A stretch of 10,899 bases of DNA, from positions 1 through 10,899 of the forward strand of contig JAFYZE010000043.1 in assembly GCA_017548805.1 (NCBI GenBank), given 5' to 3'. The position numbers and the translations under genes were made by a program. The notes beneath the pieces were generated by a model. The model was not told the origin of the DNA and searched no databases. It saw nothing but the letters and a program-made list of their open reading frames with translations. This document shows positions 1 to 6,828 of the stretch, in pieces. Numbering within the stretch: the first letter of the stretch is position 1; every line of letters starts with the position of its first letter. Origin of the DNA: Bacteroidales bacterium. Lineage in GTDB: Bacteria; Bacteroidota; Bacteroidia; Bacteroidales; UBA932.

Positions 1-2
1 CC

Positions 3-1691
3 AATTACTTCAAGATAGACGGAAAGACCATCGCAGAAGTGTCCGCGATGGAGATCAGCGAGCTCAAGGCGTGGCTGGCTTCCCTGCCGAAGAAATTCTC
101 CACCAAGGAGAAAGCCATCGCACGCGATATCCTCAAGGAACTCACCGACAGGGTGGACTTCCTGGTGGACGTCGGCCTTGAATACCTGTCACTCGACCGT
201 CCGACCGGCTCGCTGTCCGGCGGTGAGAGCCAGCGCATAAGGCTGGCGACGCAGATCGGATCCAAGCTCGTCAACGTGATCTACATCCTGGACGAGCCTT
301 CCATAGGCCTCCACCAACGCGACAACCGCAAGCTCATCGCTTCGCTCAAGAAGCTCCGCGACGAGGGCAACACCGTCATCGTCGTCGAGCACGATCTCGA
401 GACGATGCTCTCAGCCGACTGGCTCATCGACGTCGGCCCGGGCGCCGGCGAAGAGGGCGGCCGCATCTGCTACAGCGGCCCGGCCGACATTCCGGCTCGC
501 GGAGGAGTTCCGGGTCTGAAAATGTCCTTCGGACCCCCCCCAAGCAAGCTTGGGTCCCCCCCTCTTATGTTGCCGAGGGTGGCACAATTTTCAGACCCGG
601 ACTCCTCCGCCGATCCGTCCGAGGCTGAATCCCTGACGCTGAAGTATCTGGAGGGAGCAGATTCGATCCCGGTGCCGAAGATGCGGCGCAGGGGGAACGG
701 CCTCACGCTGGGCGTGCGCGGCGCCACCGGCAACAACCTCAAGGACCTCGACGTGGACTTCCCCCTCGGCACGTTCATCGGAGTGGCCGGAGTCAGCGGC
801 AGCGGCAAGTCGAGCCTCGTCAACGAGACCCTCATGCCAGTGCTCATGAACAAGTTGTACCGCTCCAAGGTCAAGCCCCTGCCCTACCGCGAGATCGTCG
901 GCATTAAGAACATAGACAAGCTCATAGAGATAGACCAGAGCCCCATAGGACGCACTCCCCGCTCCAACCCCGCCACCTTCACCGGCGTCTTCAACGACAT
1001 CCGCGCCCTCTTCGAGGATACTCCGGATGCCAAGGTCCGCGGATTCAAGGCCGGACGGTTCTCGTTCAACGTCCCCGGCGGCCGCTGCGAGGAATGCAAG
1101 GGCGCGGGCATCAAGGTCATCGAGATGAACTTCCTCCCATCGGTCAACGTCGTCTGCGACCAGTGCCGCGGACAGCGCTACAAGGAGGACACCCTCGCCG
1201 TCCATTATAAGGGCAAGAGCATCAACGACGTGCTTGAGATGCCCATCAGCGAGGCTTACGAGTTCTTCAAGGGCATTCCGCGAATAGCGCAGAAGCTGCA
1301 GGCCCTCGTGGACGTCGGCCTCGGCTACGTCCACCTCGGACAGTCCGCCGTGACCCTGTCCGGCGGCGAAAGCCAGCGCATGAAGCTGGCCGCCGAGCTC
1401 TTCAAGAAGGCCACCGGCAACACCCTGTACATCCTCGACGAGCCCACGACAGGCCTGCATTTTGAGGACATCAAGGTCCTGCTCGGCGTCCTGGACAAGC
1501 TGGTGGAGCAGGGCAACACCGTCATCATCATCGAACACAACCTCGACGTCCTCAAGAGCGTCGACTACCTGATAGACATGGGCCCGGAAGGCGGCGCCAA
1601 GGGCGGACGCATCGTAGCATGCGGCACCCCCGAGGAAGTCGCCGACGATCCGGTCTCTGTAACCGGAAAATACTTAAAGGAGATATTATGA
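3..1691 (+). CDS. uvrA: Excinuclease ABC subunit A (UvrA), C-terminal part, 5' end outside window
   Basis: UvrA is the damage-sensing ATPase of bacterial nucleotide excision repair; it loads UvrB on damaged DNA. The frame is open from the window edge, so the N-terminal portion is missing and 562 codons remain. In order one sees the ABC signature LSGGESQRI (near nt 213) and Walker [13 protein letters not shown] (near 280) of the first ATPase. The second ATPase follows, with Walker [10 protein letters not shown] (789-815), a zinc finger with Cys pairs at codons 1086/1095 and 1155/1164, signature LSGGESQRM (1356) and Walker [13 protein letters not shown] (1425). The [19 protein letters not shown] stretch is diagnostic of UvrA. 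A palindromic insert at 499-610 adds about 37 residues to the linker between the two halves without breaking the frame. The stop TGA overlaps the ATG of the next gene. Identification is certain; whether the insert affects activity is unknown. Confidence 0.97.
   Translation, partial: NYFKIDGKTIAEVSAMEISELKAWLASLPKKFSTKEKAIARDILKELTDRVDFLVDVGLEYLSLDRPTGSLSGGESQRIRLATQIGSKLVNVIYILDEPSIGLHQRDNRKLIASLKKLRDEGNTVIVVEHDLETMLSADWLIDVGPGAGEEGGRICYSGPADIPARGGVPGLKMSFGPPPSKLGSPPLMLPRVAQFSDPDSSADPSEAESLTLKYLEGADSIPVPKMRRRGNGLTLGVRGATGNNLKDLDVDFPLGTFIGVAGVSGSGKSSLVNETLMPVLMNKLYRSKVKPLPYREIVGIKNIDKLIEIDQSPIGRTPRSNPATFTGVFNDIRALFEDTPDAKVRGFKAGRFSFNVPGGRCEECKGAGIKVIEMNFLPSVNVVCDQCRGQRYKEDTLAVHYKGKSINDVLEMPISEAYEFFKGIPRIAQKLQALVDVGLGYVHLGQSAVTLSGGESQRMKLAAELFKKATGNTLYILDEPTTGLHFEDIKVLLGVLDKLVEQGNTVIIIEHNLDVLKSVDYLIDMGPEGGAKGGRIVACGTPEEVADDPVSVTGKYLKEIL
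499..610. repeat. In-frame palindromic element within uvrA
   Basis: The 25-nt arm at 499-523 is the reverse complement of the 24-nt arm at 587-610, except for one extra T in the left arm. The 63-nt interior holds three further small hairpins: GTCC-TTC-GGAC (524-534), CCCAAGC-AA-GCTTGGG (539-554) and TGCC-gagggt-GGCA (571-584). It also carries runs of eight C (534-541) and seven C (556-562). Folded, it would resemble a cloverleaf with one long stem. It is translated as part of UvrA, giving a Pro/Gly/Ser-rich stretch between the first ATPase's end ([11 protein letters not shown]) and the linker [13 protein letters not shown], where UvrA proteins normally have no such segment. No clear target-site duplication is visible. 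This resembles a small non-autonomous dispersed repeat, but only one copy lies in the window, so mobility is inference. Confidence 0.8.
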
Positions 1692-2683
1692 CAAAGATTG
1701 AAGCCGCAAGGCAGGAGTACCACGACTGGTGCGAAGCCATCGGAATCGACACCCTCGACAAACTCAACCAGACCCTCGCGGAAGGCAAGGGCATCGAGCT
1801 CATCAACCTCTGCGAAGCGCGCCAGGAGCGCAAATACGCCGGTATGGCCAACCAGATCTACTGGCGCAGGCGCAGCTCCCGCATCGTGATGATCTCAGGG
1901 CCCTCGTCCAGCGGCAAGACCTCCTCGTCGCTGCGCATCGCGCAGCAGTGCCGCGTCCTCGGGCTCAGCCCGAAGGTTATCGAGCTGGACAACTATTTCG
2001 TGCCGCGCGACCAGACCCCGAAGGATGAGAAGGGCGAATACGATTTCGAGTCGCTCGGAGCGATGAACATCGACATGCTCGACTCCAACCTCAACGACCT
2101 GCTCGCGGGCAAGGAAGTCATCATCCCCAAATACGATTTCAAGGAGGGCAAGACCATCATCGACGAAAGTCGCCGCATGAGCCTTGGAGACAAGGACATC
2201 CTCTTTATGGAAGGCATCCATGCCCTGAACCCGGCGCTCACTGCAGCCGTGGACCAGGACCGCATCTTCCGCATCTACATTTCCTCGCTCTCGGCCCTGC
2301 CGGGAGGCGAGAAAGTCCACAACTCCACCACTGACAAGCGCCTCCTGCGCCGCATCGTGCGCGACAACCGCGCCCGCGGCATCTCGCCGGAGCGCACCCT
2401 GATGCTCTGGCCCGGCGTCCGCCGCGGCGAGACGCTCAACATCTTCCCCTACGAGGAGAATGCTGACACCGTGTTCAACTCTTCCACCCTCTACGACACT
2501 CCGGTGCTGAAGTATTTCGCGGAGCCGCTCCTTTACGGTATCGCGGAGTCCTCGCCTGTATACGAGAAGGCTCAGAAACTCATTTCCTTCTTGAACCACG
2601 TCCGGGCTTTCACCCCGGCCGAGATAGCAGCCATCCCTCCGACTTCCATCATGAGGGAATTCATCGGAGGACAAACCCTTTAA
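1688..2683 (+). CDS. Uridine kinase-like nucleoside kinase, short form
   Basis: The 331-residue protein is a P-loop phosphotransferase of the uridine kinase/phosphoribulokinase type, expected to phosphorylate a nucleoside such as uridine or cytidine with NTP in the cytoplasm. Walker A GPSSSGKT is at residues 71-78, the substrate-side [12 protein letters not shown] segment at 100-111, the MEGIHALNP motif at 174-182, the arginine-rich lid [18 protein letters not shown] at 214-231, and a C-terminal SIMREFIGG at 320-328. The start is the ATG at 1688, overlapping the uvrA stop as ATGA, which suggests translational coupling; the same frame is open further upstream, but that part lies inside uvrA. 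Bacteroidota relatives are commonly about 550 residues, with a TGS/ThrRS-like N-terminal region; here only about 60 residues precede the kinase core. Assignment to the family is firm; the exact substrate is inferred. Confidence 0.88.
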   Translation: MTKIEAARQEYHDWCEAIGIDTLDKLNQTLAEGKGIELINLCEARQERKYAGMANQIYWRRRSSRIVMISGPSSSGKTSSSLRIAQQCRVLGLSPKVIELDNYFVPRDQTPKDEKGEYDFESLGAMNIDMLDSNLNDLLAGKEVIIPKYDFKEGKTIIDESRRMSLGDKDILFMEGIHALNPALTAAVDQDRIFRIYISSLSALPGGEKVHNSTTDKRLLRRIVRDNRARGISPERTLMLWPGVRRGETLNIFPYEENADTVFNSSTLYDTPVLKYFAEPLLYGIAESSPVYEKAQKLISFLNHVRAFTPAEIAAIPPTSIMREFIGGQTL

Positions 2684-2695
2684 CGCTTCCGCACC

Positions 2696-3547
2696 ATGTG
2701 GTTATTGATGACACTGGGCTCGGCGCTGCTGCTGGGCATATATGACGTTTTCAAGAAGCAGGCGCTCAAGAACAACGGGGTCCTTTGGGTGCTGCTGGCC
2801 GCCACGGCCCTCTCCACCCTGTTGCTTATCCCCTTCTTCTCTTCAGGGCCGGCTTCCGACCACCTCCGCCTACTGCTCAAGGCGTTCCTCGTGACCGTTT
2901 CCTGGGTGAGCGGACTCATAGCCCTCAAGCTGCTGCCCGTCACTACGGCCAGCACCATCAAGGCTTCGAGGCCGTTCTTCGTGGTGCTGTTCTCAATAGT
3001 CCTGTTCGGGGAGCGCCTCAACCTCTGGCAGTGGGCGGGTGTCGCGCTCGCGCTGCTGGCGATGACGCTGCTCAGCGGCGCCAGCAAGAAGGAAGGCATC
3101 GACTTCTCCAAGAGCAAAGGCGTCCTGGCTATGGCTATCTCCGTCCTTGCAGGAGTGGCCAGCGCTCTCTACGACAAACACATGATCGCCGACATGGAAC
3201 CCCTGTTCATACAGTGCTGGTGCAACTTCTATGTCACGCTTATGCTGGTGGCCTGCGTCATTGTCAAGGCGCTTCACGACAAGGAGAACCGCGAGCATTT
3301 CAAATGGGACTGGATGCTGCTGGTGATAGCTGTCTTCATTGTAGGAGCGGACATGCTATACTTCTTCGCCCTCAAGCAGGAAGGTGCCCTGCTGTCCGTC
3401 GTCTCGCTCATCCGCCGCTGCTCCGTGGTCGTAACCTTCGTGCTCGGCGCCATTGTATTCAAGGAAAAGAAGATCAAGGAGAAGGCCGTCGACCTGGCCA
3501 TCCTCCTCGCCGGCATGGCACTGCTACTCTACGGTTCCAGCATTTAA
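2696..3547 (+). CDS. EamA/DMT-family transporter
   Basis: This is a 283-residue integral inner-membrane protein of the drug/metabolite transporter superfamily; its substrate cannot be told from sequence. It reads as about ten hydrophobic helices arranged as two EamA repeats. The first repeat ends with KASRPFFVVLFSIVLFGERL and its following helix (near residues 88-125), and the equivalent place in the second repeat is SLIRRCSVVVTFVLGAIVFKE (near 233-253), the positively charged plus small-residue pattern typical of the family. A hydrophilic linker (GASKKEGIDFSKSKG, near 125-140) separates the halves. It starts 12 nt after the kinase stop with no visible promoter or Shine-Dalgarno, so it is probably the last gene of the uvrA-kinase operon. 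Its TAA stop overlaps the stop of recO on the other strand. Confidence 0.9.
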   Translation: MWLLMTLGSALLLGIYDVFKKQALKNNGVLWVLLAATALSTLLLIPFFSSGPASDHLRLLLKAFLVTVSWVSGLIALKLLPVTTASTIKASRPFFVVLFSIVLFGERLNLWQWAGVALALLAMTLLSGASKKEGIDFSKSKGVLAMAISVLAGVASALYDKHMIADMEPLFIQCWCNFYVTLMLVACVIVKALHDKENREHFKWDWMLLVIAVFIVGADMLYFFALKQEGALLSVVSLIRRCSVVVTFVLGAIVFKEKKIKEKAVDLAILLAGMALLLYGSSI

Positions 3548-4188
3548 CCGTACAATTCCCTCAACACTTTCAACGACTGGACATTGAGGGAGGATTCGGA
3601 GTGGTGCGCAAGGTACTTGAGGAGAATCTCCGAGAGGGCGTTGCGCACCTCGCCGTTCATGGGGATGAGCATCGACTCGGCGAAAGGGGCCTGGACAAAT
3701 TCTGACAACAACGCGTAGTATTTCCCGGCAAAGGGGGCCAGGGACTCGGCCGACGGGCTGAAACCCATGGCCACGGCGAGTTCCGTCAGGAATCTCAAAG
3801 GATAGTTGGAGAAATCCTTTTCCATCGCATCCAGGGTCAGGATGCTGCGCTCGAGCCACTCGAAGAGTCCGGGCTCGAGCGCCCCTTCCTTGATGGCCCG
3901 ATATAGGACTTCGCTCATGAAGAGCGTCATGGTGTTCTTGTAGATATTTGAACGGAGGCCCGAAAGGGGATGCTTTACAGTCACGCGCCCGGCTCGCCAG
4001 AGGGTGGTGCGCGTGCTTTCCGTAATGTCTGCCTCGAGGATGTTCAGGGGCAGGAACTGCGACATGGGGGTCTTGCGCGAGACCTTGACCACGAAACTCT
4101 TGCGTCCATAGTCCCGGCTGAGCGTGTGCAGGACTATGGAACTCTCCCCCAACTTGGTGAGATTGAGGACGATCAGGTCCGCGTCCAT
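3544..4188 (-). CDS. recO: DNA repair protein RecO
   Basis: RecO mediates loading of RecA onto SSB-coated single-stranded DNA with RecR (and RecF) in gap repair. The 214-residue protein begins with the N-terminal OB fold (IVLNLTKLGESSIVLHTLSRDYGRKSFVVK), followed by a helical domain with the family's LFMSEVLYRAIKEGALEPGLFEWLERSI block near residues 90-120, and ends in SLKVLRELYG, typical of Bacteroidota RecO. There is no cysteine anywhere, so the zinc-binding site of some RecO proteins is absent. It is slightly shorter than the usual 240 or so residues. It lies 3 nt downstream of rdgB on the same strand, so it is likely expressed from the rdgB promoter. The assignment rests on family pattern rather than a catalytic motif, but the match along the full length is good. 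Confidence 0.88.
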   Translation of the reverse strand: MDADLIVLNLTKLGESSIVLHTLSRDYGRKSFVVKVSRKTPMSQFLPLNILEADITESTRTTLWRAGRVTVKHPLSGLRSNIYKNTMTLFMSEVLYRAIKEGALEPGLFEWLERSILTLDAMEKDFSNYPLRFLTELAVAMGFSPSAESLAPFAGKYYALLSEFVQAPFAESMLIPMNGEVRNALSEILLKYLAHHSESSLNVQSLKVLRELYG

Positions 4189-4191
4189 CGG

Positions 4192-4779
4192 CTATGCGTT
4201 TTCGCGGAGCCACTCCGCCATCGCCCGCAGGGCCTTGCCACGGTGCGAGATAGCGTTCTTCGTCTCTTCATCGAGTTCTCCCACTGTATTGTCGGGGAAC
4301 TCCTCCGGGATGAACACCGGATCATAGCCGAAACCCTTGTCGCCTCTGCGCGCGGGTGCGATGATGCCTTCCAGCGTGCCTTCGAAGAAATGGTATTCTC
4401 CCTTGAAAATGAGGGTGATGACACTGCGGAAACGTGCCGTGCGGGGCTCGTCCGGGTGCTTCTCCAGCTCTGCAAGGAGCTTGTCGATGTTGGCGTCGAA
4501 ATCGTGCCCCTCGGTCGCGTAGCGTGCGGAATGCACGCCCGGAGCGCCCCCGAGGGCATCCACTTCCAGCCCCGTATCGTCGGCGAAGCAGTCCATCCCC
4601 GTACGGGCATGGATGTAGTCAGCCTTGATGACGGAGTTCTCCTGCAGGGTGTCTCCCGTCTCCTCGATGTCTTCGGTGATGTCCATGTCGGCGGGGCTCA
4701 GCAGCGTGAAGCCCTCGCCGAGTATCTCCGCCGCTTCGCGGAGCTTACCCTTGTTCCCGGTCGCAAAAATGATTTTCAT
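4192..4779 (-). CDS. rdgB: XTP/dITP (non-canonical purine NTP) pyrophosphatase
   Basis: This Ham1/RdgB enzyme hydrolyses dITP, dXTP and ITP to monophosphates plus pyrophosphate, keeping deaminated purines out of DNA and RNA. The 195-residue product shows the N-terminal nucleotide-binding ATGNKGKLREA (6-16), the metal/catalytic ADDTGLEVDALGGAPGVHSARYA (66-88), the FFEGTLEGIIAPARRGDKGFGYDPVF block (131-156) and C-terminal ISHRGKAL (177-184), all diagnostic. The ATG at 4777-4779 is chosen because MKIIFATGN is the normal family N-terminus. The frame is open upstream to 4926, but that extension has no family similarity and would run across the promoter and a palindrome. A candidate promoter ends only 6 nt before this ATG. 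It is followed closely by recO. Confidence 0.95.
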   Translation of the reverse strand: MKIIFATGNKGKLREAAEILGEGFTLLSPADMDITEDIEETGDTLQENSVIKADYIHARTGMDCFADDTGLEVDALGGAPGVHSARYATEGHDFDANIDKLLAELEKHPDEPRTARFRSVITLIFKGEYHFFEGTLEGIIAPARRGDKGFGYDPVFIPEEFPDNTVGELDEETKNAISHRGKALRAMAEWLRENA

Positions 4780-4785
4780 AATACG

Positions 4786-4816
4786 CAAAGATAGCTCATT
4801 TCGACTCATCGGCAAA
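4786..4816 (-). promoter_or_regulatory. Candidate Bacteroidota-type promoter of rdgB-recO
   Basis: Read on the minus strand there is TTTG (4813-4816), a 19-nt spacer and TATCTTTG (4786-4793), which matches the Bacteroidota -33/-7 consensus TTTG-N19-TAnnTTTG. The -7 box ends 6 nt before the rdgB ATG, so the start site would fall at or within a few bases of the start codon and the mRNA would be nearly leaderless. Confidence 0.7.
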
Positions 4817-4915
4817 ACCCGTGGCCGACAATCTTCACGCTTCCGCGCAAGCAGCTGTCTTCCCGAAGCATACCGCTCACCCGCTATCAGTCTATCCCCC
4901 GCTGACAAACTCTGC

Positions 4916-4949
4916 TCGGTGAACAAAAAGGGGGTTATTTGTTCACCGA
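4916..4949. repeat. Perfect 12-bp palindrome, unit 1 of a 52-nt series
   Basis: TCGGTGAACAAA (4916-4927) is the exact reverse complement of TTTGTTCACCGA (4938-4949), separated by a 10-nt G-rich spacer. It lies in the intergenic region between rdgB and the S41 protease, about 100 nt upstream of the rdgB -7 box and about 140 nt upstream of the protease promoter. It could be an operator for a dimeric regulator, a transcribed hairpin, or part of a dispersed repeat. Confidence 0.75.
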
Positions 4950-4970
4950 TGAGGCGTTTTCACCTGTTTC

Positions 4971-4998
4971 GTGAACAAAAACGACCTGTTTTATTCAC
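4971..4998. repeat. Near-perfect palindrome, unit 2 of a 52-nt series
   Basis: GTGAACAAAA (4971-4980) and TTTTATTCAC (4989-4998) are inverted repeats with one mismatch. The 28-nt unit has the same length as the core of unit 1 (4919-4946), starts with an identical 11 nt and begins exactly 52 nt after it. Similarity to unit 1 continues weakly beyond the palindrome, so the two may be decayed tandem copies. Confidence 0.65.
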
Positions 4999-5022
4999 AG
5001 AACAGAGGATTCCTTCAATTCT

Positions 5023-5034
5023 GCGGACAAAAAG
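5023..5034 (+). repeat. Direct repeat GCGGACAAAAAG, copy 1 (third member of 52-nt series)
   Basis: GCGGACAAAAAG is a half-site variant of GTGAACAAAAAG. Its ACAAAAA core falls exactly 52 nt after that of the unit at 4971, but no matching right arm is present here. An identical 12-mer occurs at 5136-5147. Confidence 0.55.
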
Positions 5035-5086
5035 GGCATGAGTGTCCCTGGGAGATACCAGGTAGGGAGACAACCGGAAAAATGAT

Positions 5087-5094
5087 TATATTTG
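5087..5094 (+). promoter_or_regulatory. Candidate -7 element for the S41 protease operon
   Basis: TATATTTG fits the Bacteroidota -7 consensus TAnnTTTG and lies in an AT-rich stretch. No TTG is found at the expected 19-21 nt upstream, so the -33 element is weak or absent. Transcription would start near 5100, giving a leader of about 70-80 nt before the chosen ATG. Confidence 0.5.
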
Positions 5095-5135
5095 TGGAAC
5101 ATTGTTTGTTGGGAATCAGCAGTATTGGTTTTTCA

Positions 5136-5147
5136 GCGGACAAAAAG
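5136..5147 (+). repeat. Direct repeat GCGGACAAAAAG, copy 2, in the protease 5' leader
   Basis: This copy is identical to 5023-5034 and lies between the candidate promoter and the start codon. A small hairpin AGCCT-GTCA-AGGCT (5146-5159) follows directly and is too short to be a convincing terminator. It may be a protein- or RNA-level control site; function unknown. Confidence 0.45.
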
Positions 5148-5179
5148 CCTGTCAAGGCTGGCAAACAGAGATGACAATT

Positions 5180-6817
5180 ATGAGAAAAACAATATGCATC
5201 GTCCTGGCGGCGCTGATGGTCGCCGGAACGGCTTCCGGACAATCCAAAGGGTCCGGAGACTCGAAAAGCTTCAAGCTCGGCCAGTGGGTCGAGATCCGGA
5301 ACGGCATCCTCAAGGAACTGAACCGCTCCTATGTCGATTCGCTGCCGCTGGACCGCATCCAGCGCGTGGGCATTGACGCCATGCTGGATGACCTCGACCC
5401 GTACACGCAGTATATCCCCGAAGAGGACGAGGAAGACCTCGAAATGCTCCTAAGCAAGTCCTACGGCGGATTCGGCGCCGTCATCTACAAGCCCGACAAG
5501 GAGTCCAACGTCATAGTGAACGAACCATACAAGGGCTCCCCCGCCGACAAGCTCGGCTTCCGCTGTGGCGATGAGATCACCGCCATCGACGGCGTGCCCG
5601 TACAGGGCCTGACCGCATCGGAGTGTACGACAAAGATGAAGGGCAAACCCGGAACTTCTGTTGTATTCACCGTCAAGAAGGTCTATACCGGCGAGATCAA
5701 GGACGTCACCGTGGTACGCGAGCGCATCAAGCTCCCCGACGTCGAGTACGCCGGGATGCTTGAGGACGGCACCACAGGATATATCCTCCAGTCAGGATTT
5801 ACCGAGGGCGTGGGCGCCGAGATCAAGGCAGCCGTGCAGCGCCTCAAGGCCCAGGGCATGCAGAAGCTTGTCCTGGACCTCCGCAACAACGGCGGCGGCC
5901 TGCTGCAGGAGGCCGTCAACATTGTCTCCCTTTTCGTGCCTAAAGGCTCGGTAGCCGTGACGGCAAAGGGCAAGGACGAAGCCTCCGCCATCGAATACAA
6001 GACCACGTCCGACCCCGTCGACACCGAACTCCCGATCATCGTACTGGTCAATTCCGGCACGGCGTCATCCTCCGAGATCGTGGCCGGTGCATTGCAGGAC
6101 TTCGACCGTGCAACCATCATGGGATCACGCACTTATGGCAAGGGCCTGGTGCAGTCCATCCGCCCGCTCCCCTACAACGGCAAGCTCAAGGTCACGACGG
6201 CCAAATACTATACTCCATCCGGCCGCTGCGTGCAGGCGATCGATTACTCGCGCCGCAACGAGGACGGGTCCGTAGGACACATTCCGGACTCGCTGACGCG
6301 CGAGTTCAAGACGGCGCACGGCCGGACCGTGCGCGACGGCGGCGGCATCACCCCCGACGTCACCCTCAAGAACCAGGAATACAGCCGCCTTACTTATTCG
6401 GTCGTGATGAGCGGCATCGTGGAGCAGTATGCCCTGGAGTTTGTCCGCAAGCATCCCAGCATAGCCCCGCTCGACGATTTCCATTTCACGGATGCCGATT
6501 ACAAGGACTTCGTGGAGTTTGCCAAGGGCAAGGAGTTCGACTACCGCTCCAGCGCCAAGACCTATTTCGACCAGGTCAAGCGAGAACTTGAGTCCGACGG
6601 ACTCGCGGAAAGCATGAAAGACCAGATCGAGGCTCTTGACAAGGCCATCGACATGGACAAGGAGACATTCCTCAACCTCAAGAAGGACGAGATCATACCG
6701 TTCATCGAAGAGGAGATTGCCGTCCGCTACTATTTCCAGGAGGCGGGCATCAAGATACGCCTGCGTACTGACGAGCAGCTCAAGGAAGCCCTCGAGAAAC
6801 CTTTGATCCAGATATAA
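5180..6817 (+). CDS. S41A C-terminal processing protease with PDZ domain
   Basis: This is a serine/lysine-dyad endopeptidase of the CtpA/Prc type, acting in the periplasm on exposed C-termini of envelope proteins. The 545-residue protein opens with a signal peptide (MRK, then a hydrophobic run ending TASG-Q near residues 22-24). A helical region follows, then the YGGFGAVI segment and PDZ domain near 95-175 with the GSPADKLGFRCGDEITAIDG core. In the protease domain the catalytic Ser is residue 296 in GTASSSEIVAGAL and the Lys residue 321 in RTYGKG, exactly 25 apart as in characterised Prc. The C-terminal 140 or so residues are charged and helical, as in Bacteroidota members. An in-frame ATG at 5171 would add three residues; 5180 was preferred because it gives the cleaner signal peptide. 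A TTG at 5102 would put non-signal sequence in front and is unlikely. The dipeptidase gene follows by 11 nt. Confidence 0.93.
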   Translation: MRKTICIVLAALMVAGTASGQSKGSGDSKSFKLGQWVEIRNGILKELNRSYVDSLPLDRIQRVGIDAMLDDLDPYTQYIPEEDEEDLEMLLSKSYGGFGAVIYKPDKESNVIVNEPYKGSPADKLGFRCGDEITAIDGVPVQGLTASECTTKMKGKPGTSVVFTVKKVYTGEIKDVTVVRERIKLPDVEYAGMLEDGTTGYILQSGFTEGVGAEIKAAVQRLKAQGMQKLVLDLRNNGGGLLQEAVNIVSLFVPKGSVAVTAKGKDEASAIEYKTTSDPVDTELPIIVLVNSGTASSSEIVAGALQDFDRATIMGSRTYGKGLVQSIRPLPYNGKLKVTTAKYYTPSGRCVQAIDYSRRNEDGSVGHIPDSLTREFKTAHGRTVRDGGGITPDVTLKNQEYSRLTYSVVMSGIVEQYALEFVRKHPSIAPLDDFHFTDADYKDFVEFAKGKEFDYRSSAKTYFDQVKRELESDGLAESMKDQIEALDKAIDMDKETFLNLKKDEIIPFIEEEIAVRYYFQEAGIKIRLRTDEQLKEALEKPLIQI

Positions 6818-6828
6818 TCATACACGCC

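Noticed and set aside
591..1538. 315-codon open frame on the minus strand inside uvrA
   Set aside because: It lies antisense to conserved UvrA motifs, and its composition (repeated Asp/Val/Leu/Glu patterns) is that of an antisense shadow.
4780..4926. N-terminal extension of rdgB by 49 residues
   Set aside because: The extension does not resemble the family and would translate through the candidate promoter and one arm of the palindrome; MKIIFATGN is the normal start.
5146..5159. AGCCT-GTCA-AGGCT hairpin as an attenuator or terminator
   Set aside because: The stem is only 5 bp and no U tract follows; at most it is a minor leader structure.
4625..5174. Small plus-strand frames across the intergenic region (4625-5041 and 4971-5174)
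   Set aside because: They overlap rdgB in antisense or are built from the repeated GTGAACAAAA motif, which reads as FTEQK/VNKN-like peptides. No protein family or coding signal was seen.
5102..5179. TTG start adding 26 residues to the S41 protease
   Set aside because: It would put polar, aromatic residues before an otherwise standard signal peptide, and it lies at the predicted transcription start.
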